Of a stretch of 64,000 nt of DNA, positions 19,310-27,364 are shown piece by piece. The notes below the pieces were generated by a model. That model did not search any database, was not told where the DNA came from, and saw only the letters and a program-made list of their open reading frames with translations. The stretch lies in assembly GCA_025757985.1 (NCBI GenBank), contig CP107210.1, forward strand, positions 1,240,001-1,304,000, given 5' to 3'. The translations under genes were made by a program, and so were the position numbers. Source of the stretch: Oscillospiraceae bacterium (GTDB lineage: Bacteria; Bacillota; Clostridia; Oscillospirales; Ruminococcaceae). Every line of letters begins with the position of its first letter. Within the stretch, counting starts at the first letter, position 1.

Positions 19310-20029
19310 ATGTCAAAATTACTCATTGTGATCCCCGCCCATAACGAGGAAGCCAATATCGTGCAGGTCGTTGAGGAGCTGACGACCGACTATCCCCAGT
19401 ACGACTATGTGGTCGTCAATGACGGCAGCCGCGACAAGACGGCGGCCATCTGCCGCGCCCGCGGATACCGCCTGATCGACCTGCCGGTCAATCTGGGGCT
19501 GGCAGGGGCGTTCCAGACCGGGCTGCGCTTTGCGGCGGAGAACGGCTACGACTGCGCTATGCAGATGGACGCTGACGGCCAGCACAAGCCGCAGTATATC
19601 GAGGCGATGCTCCATGAGCTTGAGCAGGGCAGCGATATTGTCATCGGCAGCCGCTTTCTGACCGTGAAAAAGCCCAAGACGCTGCGGATGCTGGGCAGCT
19701 ATATCATCAGCTGGTCCATCCGCCTGACAACGGGCCGCGCCATCTGCGACCCCACCAGCGGCATGCGGATGTTCAACCGCGCCATGGTTGAGGAGTTTGC
19801 CCAGAACCTCAACTACGGCCCCGAACCGGACACCATCAGCTACCTGATCAAGAACGGCGCGACCGTAAAAGAGGTGCAGGTCGAGATGGGCGAGCGGATG
19901 GCCGGCCAAAGCTACCTGACCTTCTGGCGCAGCGTGCAGTATATGGTCAAAATGGCTATCTCCATCCTGCTGATCCAGTGGTTCCGCAAGCGCGACACCG
20001 AGACCCCCTACCCCGAAAGGAGCCTGTGA
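19310..20029 (+). CDS. Glycosyltransferase family 2 (dolichol-phosphate-sugar synthase-like)
   Basis: GT-A enzyme resembling polyprenyl-phosphate mannose/glucose synthases: LLIVIPAHNEEANI at the N-terminus, VVVNDGSRDKT, MQMDADGQHKP (DxD donor/metal site) and a single domain of 239 residues without C-terminal helices. ATG at 19310 lies one base after the previous stop, with AGGAG inside that gene's end. Together with the following DUF2304 protein this is a common pair; it probably loads a sugar on undecaprenyl phosphate for a GT-C type enzyme such as the DUF2142 protein. Confidence 0.88.
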   Translation: MSKLLIVIPAHNEEANIVQVVEELTTDYPQYDYVVVNDGSRDKTAAICRARGYRLIDLPVNLGLAGAFQTGLRFAAENGYDCAMQMDADGQHKPQYIEAMLHELEQGSDIVIGSRFLTVKKPKTLRMLGSYIISWSIRLTTGRAICDPTSGMRMFNRAMVEEFAQNLNYGPEPDTISYLIKNGATVKEVQVEMGERMAGQSYLTFWRSVQYMVKMAISILLIQWFRKRDTETPYPERSL

Positions 20030-20030
20030 A

Positions 20031-20390
20031 ATGTTCGACCAAACGCTCATTCGCATCTGCCTGATTCTGGGCAGCCTTATCACGGCGGGGTATATCCTGC
20101 GGCGTGTCCGGCTGGCAAAGGTACAGATCGAGGATACGATCTTCTGGCTGCTGTTCAGCGCGGCGCTGCTGATTCTGGCCATCTTCCCCGGCATCGCCTA
20201 CTGGGCCGCCAACCTGCTGGGCTTTATGAGCCCCATCAACTTTGTTTATGTTGTCATCATCTTTCTTTTGCTGGCCAAGCAGTTTTTTATGTCGATCCGG
20301 CTGAGCCAGCTGGACAGCAAGGTCCGCATCCTGACAGAGCAGGTGGCGCTGAACGAAGAAAAGGTCGAGCGGGACAAGCTGGATCTGTAA
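20031..20390 (+). CDS. DUF2304 small membrane protein
   Basis: 119 residues with three predicted membrane helices (LIRICLILGSLITAGYIL, FWLLFSAALLILAIFPGIAY, FVYVVIIFLLLAKQFFM) and a charged C-terminal helix (SQLDSKVRILTEQVALNEEK). This matches DUF2304, usually encoded directly after GT2 genes of the polyprenyl-phosphate type, as here (one base gap). Likely an accessory subunit of that enzyme; no catalytic residues are apparent. Last gene of polysaccharide locus 1. Confidence 0.82.
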   Translation: MFDQTLIRICLILGSLITAGYILRRVRLAKVQIEDTIFWLLFSAALLILAIFPGIAYWAANLLGFMSPINFVYVVIIFLLLAKQFFMSIRLSQLDSKVRILTEQVALNEEKVERDKLDL

Positions 20391-20392
20391 TG

Positions 20393-20424
20393 AAAAGGCT
20401 TCTCCCCTCTGGGGAAGGCTTTTG
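20393..20424 (+). terminator. Weak hairpin after polysaccharide locus 1
   Basis: AAAAGGCTTCTCCCC-TCT-GGGGAAGGCTTTT forms an imperfect stem followed by few T. The arms also resemble the CTTCCCC/GGGGAAG arms of the 150-bp repeat family, so this may be a repeat remnant acting as terminator. Confidence 0.5.
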
Positions 20425-20434
20425 CAAATAAAAT

Positions 20435-20463
20435 TTGTATTCCCCAAAAATCTATGCTATAAT
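20435..20463 (+). promoter_or_regulatory. Sigma-A promoter of the 95-residue protein gene
   Basis: -35 TTGTAT (20435-20440), 17-bp spacer, consensus -10 TATAAT (20458-20463), about 35 bp before the start codon. Confidence 0.75.
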
Positions 20464-20497
20464 ATAGTATTGACTAAACAGAAAGAAGGTTTCAGAT

Positions 20498-20785
20498 ATG
20501 GCTTATACCCCGAAGCTGACCTATAAGGGCCGCCCGCTGGTGCGCTGCGGCAACGATATTTACTATGGCTCGATGAAGGACCCGTTCGTAGTCTATCTGC
20601 AGGTGCTGTCCACCAAGAAGGAGAACGGTGTGGATGTGGCCGATAAGGTCCATATTGTGCTGCTCTCCACCGATGAGTCGAAGCCCCTGCCTGAGCGCAT
20701 TGCCCGTCAGGCCAACAAGGTCGGCCTGTACAACGCGCTCTCCTTCGGTGACATTATGCTGCAGGGCGCACTGCAGAAGAAGTAA
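20498..20785 (+). CDS. Small conserved-looking protein of unknown function
   Basis: 95 residues, no membrane segment, no family recognised. It begins MAYTPKLTYKGRPLVRCGND and reads as a compact alpha/beta protein (VVYLQVLS, KVHIVLLSTD), ending KK. ATG at 20498 follows AGAAAGAAGG. The gene is monocistronic, with its own near-consensus promoter upstream and a strong terminator downstream, and codon use matches the neighbours, so it is probably a real, well-expressed gene. No function is proposed. Confidence 0.7.
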   Translation: MAYTPKLTYKGRPLVRCGNDIYYGSMKDPFVVYLQVLSTKKENGVDVADKVHIVLLSTDESKPLPERIARQANKVGLYNALSFGDIMLQGALQKK

Positions 20786-20806
20786 GCCCCTGCCCCACAA
20801 ACAACA

Positions 20807-20843
20807 AAATCCCCGCAGCCAAGACGGCTGCGGGGATTTTTAT
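20807..20843. terminator. Terminator after the 95-residue protein gene
   Basis: Perfect stem AAATCCCCGCAGCC (20807-20820) with GGCTGCGGGGATTT (20825-20838), followed by TTTATTTG. It can also act for the convergent gene ending at 20868. Confidence 0.85.
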
Positions 20844-20867
20844 TTGTCGTAGGGGTATGCCCTTTAC

Positions 20868-21314
20868 TTAGCGGTCCTGCTTGTCGGTCTCCTCGGCGGA
20901 GTCCTCCTCGGTGCCCTCCAGCTCAATGTCAAAGGTGGCACCGCAGTGGGGGCAGACCAAATCGCCCTCGGGATCCATCAGGGTCTCCTCGTCCAGGGTG
21001 GAGATCTCGCCGCAGTTGGGGCAGGTCACCTCGTACAGAGCGCCGTGATCTTCCTCTTCCTCGTCCTCGTCATCATCCTCTTCGTCATCGCCGTAGATGT
21101 CGCTGACGACATCGTCCAGATCCTGATCGAGCGTTTCCAGCTCGTCATACACCTGATCAAGGGCATCGTCATGCTCGGTGACGGTGGCGGCCATCTCCTC
21201 CAGCAGATCCATCATGGCGGCAATGACCTTGCCGTTTTTGGAGTCTGCGTCAAATTCCATACCGGTCATCAGGCCGCGGATGTAGGCGGCCTTTGCATTC
21301 AGATCCATAGCCAT
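20868..21314 (-). CDS. CD1247 N-terminal domain protein with acidic linker and zinc ribbon
   Basis: 148 residues from the start at 21314 (MAMDLNAKAAYIRGLMTGME), chosen because GGGAGG lies 9 bases upstream. The N-terminal helical part (AAYIRGLMTGMEFDADSKNG) is the CD1247-type domain found across Clostridia; then comes a strongly acidic stretch of Asp/Glu, and a C-terminal zinc ribbon CPNCGEI...CPHCGATF. It lies directly downstream of efp on the same strand (73 bp gap), suggesting co-transcription. The biochemical role is unknown; the ribbon and acidic region suggest nucleic-acid or protein binding. Confidence 0.8.
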   Translation of the reverse strand: MAMDLNAKAAYIRGLMTGMEFDADSKNGKVIAAMMDLLEEMAATVTEHDDALDQVYDELETLDQDLDDVVSDIYGDDEEDDDEDEEEEDHGALYEVTCPNCGEISTLDEETLMDPEGDLVCPHCGATFDIELEGTEEDSAEETDKQDR

Positions 21315-21386
21315 AATCAAAATCCTCCCTATTATCAAAAATGCCGGGCGCGGCGGTACGGCCATGCCCGGCAAAGAAAACCTAAA

Positions 21387-21947
21387 TCAGTTCACGCGCT
21401 CCATATACTCGCCGGTGCGGGTATCGATGCGGATCTTGTCGCCCTCGTTGATGAACAGGGGGACGCGGATCTCGGCACCGGTCTCAACGGTGGCGGGCTT
21501 CAGGGTGTTGGTGGCAGTGTTGCCCTTGACACCCGGCTCGGTGGCGGTGACTTCCAGCTCAACAAAGTTGGGGATCTCAACGCTGAAAACCTTGCCCTTG
21601 TAGCTCAGCAGCTTGCAGGTATCGTTCTCCTTGCAGAACTTGAAGTTGTCGGGCACATCGTTGGCACCAACGGGGATGTCGTCATAGGTCTCAACATCCA
21701 TGAAGTGGTACAGATCGCCATCCTCGTAGGAGTAGGTGACCTCCTTGCGCTCGATGAAAGCCTGAGGGAACTTAGCGGTCGGGTTGTAGCTGGTCTCAAC
21801 GACAGAGCCGGTGATGACATTCTTGGTCTTGGTGCGGACAAAGGCAGCGCCCTTGCCGGGCTTGACATGCTGGAACTCAACGACCTGAAGGACCTGGCCG
21901 TCCTGCTCGAAGGTGACGCCGTTACGGAATTCGCCTGCAGAAATCAT
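21387..21947 (-). CDS. efp: Elongation factor P
   Basis: Binds the ribosome between P and E sites and relieves stalling at proline stretches. 186 residues in three beta-barrel domains: N-terminal KOW-like (MISAGEFRNGVTFEQDGQVL, tip loop HVKPGKGAAF with the conserved Lys), middle OB domain and C-terminal domain ending GDKIRIDTRTGEYMERV. ATG at 21947 follows GGAGGAG. A -10 TATAAT lies at 21970-21975 (leftward) without a clear -35. Followed by the CD1247-domain gene. Confidence 0.96.
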   Translation of the reverse strand: MISAGEFRNGVTFEQDGQVLQVVEFQHVKPGKGAAFVRTKTKNVITGSVVETSYNPTAKFPQAFIERKEVTYSYEDGDLYHFMDVETYDDIPVGANDVPDNFKFCKENDTCKLLSYKGKVFSVEIPNFVELEVTATEPGVKGNTATNTLKPATVETGAEIRVPLFINEGDKIRIDTRTGEYMERVN

Positions 21948-22064
21948 ATAGAAACTCCTCCATAAATAAATTATACATACCTGTTTATATTTTACAGTAT
22001 GGAAAGCAATTTTGCAAGGCCTGTACAGATATTTTTGCGTGAAATTTGATATTTTTTGCCGAAT

Positions 22065-22928
22065 TTACAGCGCCGCATAGCCTTGGGCCAGCGCGGCGGC
22101 GTCCTCGGCCTGTGTGCCGGCCGACTCACAGATGATCGTGGGGGCCAGACCGCGAGCCTTCAGCAGCTGCAAAAGCGGAAGATGAGGCGGGCCGAACGCG
22201 GTATCCGCAAAGGTCAGGTGGCATTTTTCTCCGCCCTTGGTGTAAGCAATGCGGGAAAAATGCGCGTGAAAGTGTACCGCGCGGTCATCGCCCAGCCGCT
22301 CGGCCAGTGTGTCGAGCAGGGCGGCGTAATCCGCGGCGGCAGTGGCCTCGGCAAACTGTGTGCCGCAGCTGCGGGCGTACAGGTGCCCGAAGTCGATGCA
22401 GGGGGTGATGCGGCTGTCCACCGCGCACAGCGCCAGTACCTCGTCCAGTGTGCCCAGCTGGTTGACCTTGCCCATCGTCTCCGGGCAGAGGATACAGTCA
22501 CCGTAGCCTGCCTCGTCGCAGGCCTTAACGGCGCGCTCCATCGTGTCCAGAGCCTTTTCCAGTGCGGCCTCCCGGCTCTGCTTGCCGCAGGAGCCGGAAT
22601 GGAAGATGACACGCCGCCCGCCCAGCGCCTTGACGAGGGCGCAGCTCTGCAGCAGATAGTCGATGCTGTGCAGCCGCTTGTCCTCCTCAAGGCTTGACAT
22701 GCTGATATAGTAGGGCGCATGGACCGAGAGGGCGATGTTTCGCTCTGCACAGGCGGCGCCCAGCGCGGCGGCTTTGTCGTGCGCCAGCCGCACGCCGCGC
22801 CCGCACTGGTACTCGAACGCCGTCAGGCCGAAGCCTGCCGTATAGGCGGCAATGGCGGCGGGGTCGAACTTTTTGACCGTGTAGCTGTCGGCCAGTCCGG
22901 CTGTGCCGAAGCGCAGGGTGTCATTCAT
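22065..22928 (-). CDS. AP endonuclease 2/xylose isomerase-like TIM barrel protein (endonuclease IV-like)
   Basis: 287 residues. TIM-barrel fold of the Nfo/xylose isomerase superfamily: LSVHAPYYISMSS, RVIFHSGSCG, ILCPETMGK, PCIDFGHLYAR and FHAHFS supply the His/Glu/Asp metal ligands expected of endonuclease IV, so it may cleave DNA at abasic sites; a sugar-isomerase-like role is the alternative. Start at 22928 (MNDTLRFGTAGLAD) is taken because longer versions run into the preceding gene. It overlaps the yqeG-like gene by 8 bases, indicating coupling. Confidence 0.78.
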   Translation of the reverse strand: MNDTLRFGTAGLADSYTVKKFDPAAIAAYTAGFGLTAFEYQCGRGVRLAHDKAAALGAACAERNIALSVHAPYYISMSSLEEDKRLHSIDYLLQSCALVKALGGRRVIFHSGSCGKQSREAALEKALDTMERAVKACDEAGYGDCILCPETMGKVNQLGTLDEVLALCAVDSRITPCIDFGHLYARSCGTQFAEATAAADYAALLDTLAERLGDDRAVHFHAHFSRIAYTKGGEKCHLTFADTAFGPPHLPLLQLLKARGLAPTIICESAGTQAEDAAALAQGYAAL

Positions 22929-23430
22929 ACAGCGTACCGCCCTTCTGATAGTATTTGTCGATCCAGTACGGTTCAAACTTGCGTTTTAGCAGCACAAATT
23001 TGTTTTTGTCGTGGCTGGTGCGGGGCATCAGGTAGAGGCAGGGGCAGCCGTACAGCCCGGCGGCCATCCGGTCGGCAAAAATCTGGTCCCCAACCATGGC
23101 CATCTCGCTTTTTTTGCAGCCCAAGCGGCGGCGCGCCACCCGCAGGCCGATGGTGAACGGCTTGCAGGCCAGCGGTACCCAGGCAAGGCCCACGCGCTCG
23201 GCAAAGGGGCGCACCCGCTTGGACGTGTTGTTGGAGACGATGGTCAGGCTGATGCCTGCTGCGCGCATCTCGTCCAGCCAAGCCTGCACGGAGGGTTCCA
23301 GCACCTGACTGTTGTCCCCGGTCAGGGTGTTGTCCACATCCAGCACCAGCGCCCGGATGCCGTGCGCGGCGAGGAAATCCGGGTGGATACACTCGATTTT
23401 CTTAAAGATATATTCGGGGGTTAAAATCAT
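22921..23430 (-). CDS. yqeG: YqeG-family HAD IIIA-type phosphatase
   Basis: 169 residues from the start at 23430 (MILTPEYIFKKIECIHPDFL), preceded by AAAAGG. HAD motifs: LVLDVDNTLTGD (motif I, catalytic Asp), IVSNNTSKR (motif II), a Lys in CKP and MVGDQIFADRMAA (motif IV). This matches the YqeG/GEP4-like group, of which mitochondrial GEP4 is a phosphatidylglycerophosphate phosphatase; the bacterial substrate is less certain. Co-transcribed with the following endonuclease-IV-like gene. Confidence 0.85.
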   Translation of the reverse strand: MILTPEYIFKKIECIHPDFLAAHGIRALVLDVDNTLTGDNSQVLEPSVQAWLDEMRAAGISLTIVSNNTSKRVRPFAERVGLAWVPLACKPFTIGLRVARRRLGCKKSEMAMVGDQIFADRMAAGLYGCPCLYLMPRTSHDKNKFVLLKRKFEPYWIDKYYQKGGTLYE

Positions 23431-23464
23431 AGATGTGACCTTTTTTAAGATAGCGGTTGGTTGC

Positions 23465-23522
23465 GGCGGCATGAGGGCATGCCGCCCTACGATGCAGGGC
23501 GGGGTGCCCTCACCCCGCCGCA
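23465..23522. repeat. REP-like unit plus second palindrome
   Basis: 23465-23490 is an inverted REP: its complement begins GTAGGGCGGCATGCCC and continues as a palindrome. A second palindrome, GGGCGGGGTGCCCTCACCCC, follows from 23497. Located just upstream of the yqeG-like gene. Confidence 0.65.
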
Positions 23523-23536
23523 TCGCTGCCGCTGAT

Positions 23537-23576
23537 AAAATAAAAGTGCAGGCCCGCGCATAACGCGAACCTGCAC
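23537..23576 (-). terminator. Terminator of rpsU
   Basis: Leftward hairpin GTGCAGG-TTCGCG...CGCGGG-CCTGCAC (arms at 23546-23551 and 23570-23576) followed by TTTTATTTTAT. Confidence 0.8.
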
Positions 23577-23597
23577 AGTCGTTCGTTGTAAGATACC

Positions 23598-23774
23598 TTA
23601 CTTAAACTTGCGCTTGCGGGCAGCCTCGGACTTCTTCTTGCGCTTCACGGAAGGCTTCTCATAAGCCTCGCGCTTGCGGACCTCAGCTAACACGCCGCTG
23701 CGAGCAGTGCTGCGCTTAAAACGGCGCAGAGCGCTCTCGAGGGACTCGCCCTCTTTGACACGGATCTCCGACAT
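23598..23774 (-). CDS. rpsU: 30S ribosomal protein S21
   Basis: 58-residue small-subunit protein bS21, basic throughout, with the family pattern VKEGESLESALRRFKRS, VLAEVRKREAYEKPS and a Lys/Arg-rich tail (KRKKKSEAARKRKFK). ATG at 23774 follows GGGAGG; the in-frame ATG 14 codons upstream has no ribosome site and is not conserved. Monocistronic, with its own consensus promoter and terminator. Confidence 0.97.
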   Translation of the reverse strand: MSEIRVKEGESLESALRRFKRSTARSGVLAEVRKREAYEKPSVKRKKKSEAARKRKFK

Positions 23775-23838
23775 CTTCTTCCCTCCCTTGACCTGAGACA
23801 GGAGTTTGCCGGTCAAATACTATTAACCAGTAAACAAG

Positions 23839-23868
23839 ATTATACTATATTAACACCCCTGCTGTCAA
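23839..23868 (-). promoter_or_regulatory. Consensus sigma-A promoter of rpsU
   Basis: Leftward -35 TTGACA (23863-23868), 18-bp spacer, -10 TATAAT (23839-23844); both hexamers are perfect. Confidence 0.88.
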
Positions 23869-23938
23869 CAACAATTTTCGCTAAAATGAAAATTTTATTG
23901 TAAATAAACCGTGAATCCCGGTTTGCAGGGCTTTTGGG

Positions 23939-24703
23939 TCACAGCCGGCCCGCCACAGCGTGGCCGACCCAGAGCAGGCCGTACAGCACCGGCTGGTGCA
24001 GCATGTACACCGGCAGCGTGTTGCGCCCGATGGCGCACAGCGGCTGCAGGGCGGCAGGGGGCTCTCCCCTGCCCGGATGCCAGAGCCGCGCCAGAAACAC
24101 CCCGCACCAGAACAGAAACACCCACGGCAGCAGCGGAAAGTAATCGGCGGAGGAGAACCGCGTCAGGTCAGGCAGGCCGAGCCAGAACAGGTTGGCCTTG
24201 TACAGCCCCGCAGGCAGGGCACAGAGCCGCAGACCCTCAAACCCGATAAATCCCTGCGGCAGCTGATTCGTGAGCGCAAACAGCGCCGCAGACGCCGCCA
24301 GACCCGCTTTGGCAGGGATGCGCTGCAGCAGCGGGCGAACAAGGCAGGTCAGCAGCACGGCAGCCGCATTCAGATGCAGCACACCGAACCAGATACTCTC
24401 CGACGGCAGAAACAGGACGGTTGCCGCGGTCAGCAGTGCAGCACACGCTGCCACAAGCAGCCCATTGCGGACGGGGCGGCGGGCCAGCGGCAGGCTGAAC
24501 CCGGAAAGCAGAATAAAGCTCCAGCAGATGTACTGCTGCCAAAGATGGCAGCCCGGCGACCAGATGTCGTACCAGCTGCTCGCGTGGGCGAAGACATACA
24601 CCCAGTCGTACATCGCGTGGTAGGCCAGCATATTCAGCAGCGCCAGCCCCCGCAGTGCGTCCGGCAGCCACATCCGCCCCGTTTTTGTGTGAAGTACAGG
24701 CAA
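23939..24703 (-). CDS. DUF1624/heparan-alpha-glucosaminide acetyltransferase-like membrane protein
   Basis: About 254 residues, seven or eight hydrophobic segments. The opening WLPDALRGLALLNMLAYHA followed by YDWVYVF matches the DUF1624/HGSNAT family of membrane acyltransferases (D-x-x-R-G-x-x-x-x-x-M-x-x-x-H pattern). The C-terminal IGRNTLPVYMLHQPVLYGLL is also typical. Start could be at 24703 or ten codons in (24673, MWLPDALRG); no strong ribosome site separates them. Probably acetylates a surface sugar, but substrate is unknown. No operon partner. Confidence 0.78.
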   Translation of the reverse strand: MPVLHTKTGRMWLPDALRGLALLNMLAYHAMYDWVYVFAHASSWYDIWSPGCHLWQQYICWSFILLSGFSLPLARRPVRNGLLVAACAALLTAATVLFLPSESIWFGVLHLNAAAVLLTCLVRPLLQRIPAKAGLAASAALFALTNQLPQGFIGFEGLRLCALPAGLYKANLFWLGLPDLTRFSSADYFPLLPWVFLFWCGVFLARLWHPGRGEPPAALQPLCAIGRNTLPVYMLHQPVLYGLLWVGHAVAGRL

Positions 24704-24761
24704 ATTTACGCCCTCTTTCCCAAAGAATTACCAAGTTTATTCTAACACAATGCCGTGCGGC

Positions 24762-24790
24762 TTGCAATCATGGCGATTTTGCGGTACAAT
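24762..24790 (+). promoter_or_regulatory. Promoter of Cof-type HAD gene
   Basis: -35 TTGCAA (24762-24767), 17-bp spacer, -10 TACAAT (24785-24790), 24 bp before the start codon. Confidence 0.65.
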
Positions 24791-24814
24791 AAGCCGGTAT
24801 AAGGAGTGAAGAAA

Positions 24815-25639
24815 ATGCAGGATATCCGCCTTGTGGCATTGGATCTGGACGGTACGGTTTTTAACGATAAAAAGGAGATCACCCCCCGCACACTGGCGGC
24901 GATCCGCAACGCCGTGGCGCGCGGTGTGGCGGTGCTGCCCGCCACGGGGCGCACGGCCAGCGGCATCCCGGCAGCATTCACCTCGATCCCCGGTGTACGG
25001 TATGCGCTGACCTCCAACGGCGCCAGCGTCGTTGACCTGACAACGGGCGAACAACTGGTGAACCAGCCGTTCGGGACCGAGCAGGCATTGAAAATTTACG
25101 ATCTTCTTGAGCAGGGCGGCGGCATGATGAGCATTTTCATCGGCGGCAAAAGCTACACGACCCGCGAAAACGCTGCGCATCACATGGATGTGGTGCCCGA
25201 AAATCTTCGGGAATATTTCCGCACGACCCGCGTGGAGGTCGAGGACATGCCGGCAACCCTGCAGGCGCATGCCCACGAGATCGAGAAATACAGCATGCTC
25301 TACCACAATGAGGCCGAGCGCGATGCTGCCTGGCGTGCGGTACAGCAGGCCTGCCCCGGCATGGAGCTGACCTCCAGCCTGCCCGGCAACATGGAGATCA
25401 ACGCCCCCGGTGTGACGAAGGGCAGCGGCCTGCTGGCGCTGGCGGCGCATCTGGGTCTGCGCCGGGAGCAGACGATGGCCGTGGGTGACTCCGGCAACGA
25501 CCGCGCCATGATCGAGGCGGCCGGGCTGGGGGTGGCCATGGGCAACGCGACCGATGACATTAAGGAAATTGCCGATGCAACGACCGATGATAACAACCAT
25601 GACGGCGTGGCAAAGGCAATAGAAAAATACGTTCTGTAA
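24815..25639 (+). CDS. Cof-type HAD-superfamily phosphatase
   Basis: 274 residues. HAD IIB (Cof/YidA-like) sugar-phosphate or FMN-type phosphatase: LVALDLDGTVFNDK (motif I), LPATGRTASG (motif II), GVTKGSGLLAL (Lys, motif III) and MAVGDSGNDRAMIEAAGLGV (motif IV), with a C2 cap between motifs II and III. ATG 24815 is chosen (AAGGAG 8 bases upstream) over a GTG three codons earlier. Followed 32 bases later by the phosphofructokinase gene and possibly co-transcribed. A second Cof-type enzyme is encoded at 62120-62902. Confidence 0.9.
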   Translation: MQDIRLVALDLDGTVFNDKKEITPRTLAAIRNAVARGVAVLPATGRTASGIPAAFTSIPGVRYALTSNGASVVDLTTGEQLVNQPFGTEQALKIYDLLEQGGGMMSIFIGGKSYTTRENAAHHMDVVPENLREYFRTTRVEVEDMPATLQAHAHEIEKYSMLYHNEAERDAAWRAVQQACPGMELTSSLPGNMEINAPGVTKGSGLLALAAHLGLRREQTMAVGDSGNDRAMIEAAGLGVAMGNATDDIKEIADATTDDNNHDGVAKAIEKYVL

Positions 25640-25671
25640 TATTCAAATAAAATATAACGAGAGGTACAGTT

Positions 25672-26892
25672 ATGAAGAATGTTCTGGTAGGCCAGTCGGG
25701 CGGCCCGACCGCCGTCATCAACTCCAGTCTGGCGGGCGTCTATGAGACAGCCAAGGCCTGCGGCGCACCCCATGTCTACGGTATGCAGTACGGCATCGAG
25801 GGTCTGCTGGAGGAAAAGCTGGTGGATCTGGATGACGTGCTGAGTGACAAGATGGATATTGAGCTGCTCAAGCGCACGCCGTCCAGCTTTTTGGGCAGCT
25901 GCCGCCACAAGCTGCCGGATCCCACCGTGGACGAGGCACCGTTCCTGCGGCTGTTTGAGCTGTTTGCCAAGTATGACATCGGCGCGGTGTTCTATATCGG
26001 CGGCAACGACTCGATGGACACCATCTCCAAGCTGAGCGCCTACGGCAAGACCGTCAACAGCGAGATCCGCTTCATTGGTGTGCCCAAGACCATCGACAAC
26101 GACCTGATGCTGACCGACCACACCCCCGGCTACGGCAGCGCAGCCAAGTATATTGCCACGATCCTCAAGGAGGTCATCTGCGATTCCAGCGTGTACGACC
26201 TGCGCAGCGTGACGGTGGCCGAGATCATGGGCCGCCACACCGGCTGGCTGGCCGCAGCGGCCAGTCTGGCCGCCGGTCCCGATTGCAACGGCCCCGACCT
26301 GATCCTGCTGCCGGAGCGCCCCTTTGATGAGGAGGCCTTCCTCAAGCGGGTTGCAGAGCTGGAGAAGGAACGCCACAATGTTATCATCGCCGTCAGCGAG
26401 GGCGTCAAGAACAAGGACGGCGTGTTCCTCTGCGATCTTGTCTCCACAGCCGGGCAGCTTGATGCCTTCGGCCATAAGGCAATCCTGAGCGGTACCAGCC
26501 GTTATCTGGCGGATTTGATCCGGGTGCGTCTGGGCTGCAAGACCCGCGCAATCGAATTCTCCACCCTGCAGCGCTGCGCCAGCCATCTGGCAAGCCGCAC
26601 CGACATCACCGAGGCCTATCAGGTCGGCGGTGCTGCGGTCGAGGCCGCCGTGCGCGGTGAGACCGCAAAGATGGCCGCCATCAAGCGCAAGAGTGACCAG
26701 CCCTACCGCGCGGAGACCGAGATGGTCGATGTGACGAAGGTCGCCAACTTTGAGAAGAAGGTCCCGCTGGACTGGATCACCGAGGACGGCATGCATGTCA
26801 ATGAGAACTTTGAGCGCTATGCCCGCCCGCTCATTCAGGCGGAGCTGACGCCCATCTATATCAACGGCGTGCCGCGGCATATCCATCTGTAA
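25672..26892 (+). CDS. 6-phosphofructokinase, PPi-type
   Basis: Phosphorylates fructose 6-phosphate in glycolysis. 406 residues. The N-terminal donor site VGQSGGPTAVINSSLAG, the motif GGNDSMDT (where ATP enzymes have GGDGS), the catalytic PKTIDNDL and the sugar site MGRHTGWLA point to the pyrophosphate-dependent clade, as is common in Clostridia. ATG at 25672 follows GAGAGG. Donor specificity from motif comparison is likely but not proven. Ends in a strong terminator. Confidence 0.9.
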   Translation: MKNVLVGQSGGPTAVINSSLAGVYETAKACGAPHVYGMQYGIEGLLEEKLVDLDDVLSDKMDIELLKRTPSSFLGSCRHKLPDPTVDEAPFLRLFELFAKYDIGAVFYIGGNDSMDTISKLSAYGKTVNSEIRFIGVPKTIDNDLMLTDHTPGYGSAAKYIATILKEVICDSSVYDLRSVTVAEIMGRHTGWLAAAASLAAGPDCNGPDLILLPERPFDEEAFLKRVAELEKERHNVIIAVSEGVKNKDGVFLCDLVSTAGQLDAFGHKAILSGTSRYLADLIRVRLGCKTRAIEFSTLQRCASHLASRTDITEAYQVGGAAVEAAVRGETAKMAAIKRKSDQPYRAETEMVDVTKVANFEKKVPLDWITEDGMHVNENFERYARPLIQAELTPIYINGVPRHIHL

Positions 26893-26900
26893 AAAAAGAG

Positions 26901-26937
26901 AACGGAGCATCGCAAAAAGCGATGCTCCGTTTTTTTG
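26901..26937 (+). terminator. Terminator after phosphofructokinase
   Basis: Stem AACGGAGCATCGC (26901-26913), AAAAA loop, GCGATGCTCCGTT (26919-26931), then T-run to 26936. Confidence 0.9.
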
Positions 26938-26945
26938 ATGCCTAT

Positions 26946-26976
26946 AATAAAACGGACCCGCCGTTATGCGGGTCCG
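26946..26976 (-). terminator. Terminator of the HU gene
   Basis: Leftward stem CGGACCCGC (26968-26976 complement) with GCGGGTCCG (26953-26961 complement), followed by TTTTATTATA. Confidence 0.85.
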
Positions 26977-27002
26977 CAAAAGCTGTATGAATCCTGACGA
27001 GA

Positions 27003-27278
27003 TCAGCCGGAGACCTTCTCCTTCAGGCGGCCGCTGGCCTTGAAGCCGGGGATCGCGGTGGGCTCCAGCTTGCTGGTGACCTTGGTCTTGGGGTTGGTGA
27101 AGTTCTTGGTCTGGCGCTCACGCATTTCAAAACGGCCGAAGCCTGCGATCGTGACCTTGTCGCCGCTCTTGAGCACATCGCCAATGGTCCCGAAGATGCC
27201 GTCCATAACCTTCTCCACCTCGGCGCTGGTCATGTTGGTGTCGTTGGCTACCTTGGTAATCAACTGAGATCTCGTCAT
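27003..27278 (-). CDS. hup: HU family DNA-binding protein
   Basis: 91-residue nucleoid protein that bends DNA as a dimer. Pattern MTRSQLITKVANDTNMTSAE, VTIAGFGRFEMRERQ (arm base GFG-F) and a C-terminal KPT-like region with ASGRLKEKV. ATG 27278 is preferred to one ten codons upstream because it gives the canonical N-terminus; GGAG lies 11 bases before it. Monocistronic, with a near-consensus promoter and its own terminator. Confidence 0.93.
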   Translation of the reverse strand: MTRSQLITKVANDTNMTSAEVEKVMDGIFGTIGDVLKSGDKVTIAGFGRFEMRERQTKNFTNPKTKVTSKLEPTAIPGFKASGRLKEKVSG

Positions 27279-27335
27279 GATATTTCTAACTCCTATCCTT
27301 ATAGGCACACAATGCCCGTTGTTATTACGATGTTT

Positions 27336-27364
27336 ATTATAGAGAAAATTGTGCGCAGAATCAA
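27336..27364 (-). promoter_or_regulatory. Promoter of the HU gene
   Basis: Leftward -35 TTGATT (27359-27364), 17-bp spacer, consensus -10 TATAAT (27336-27341). Confidence 0.82.
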
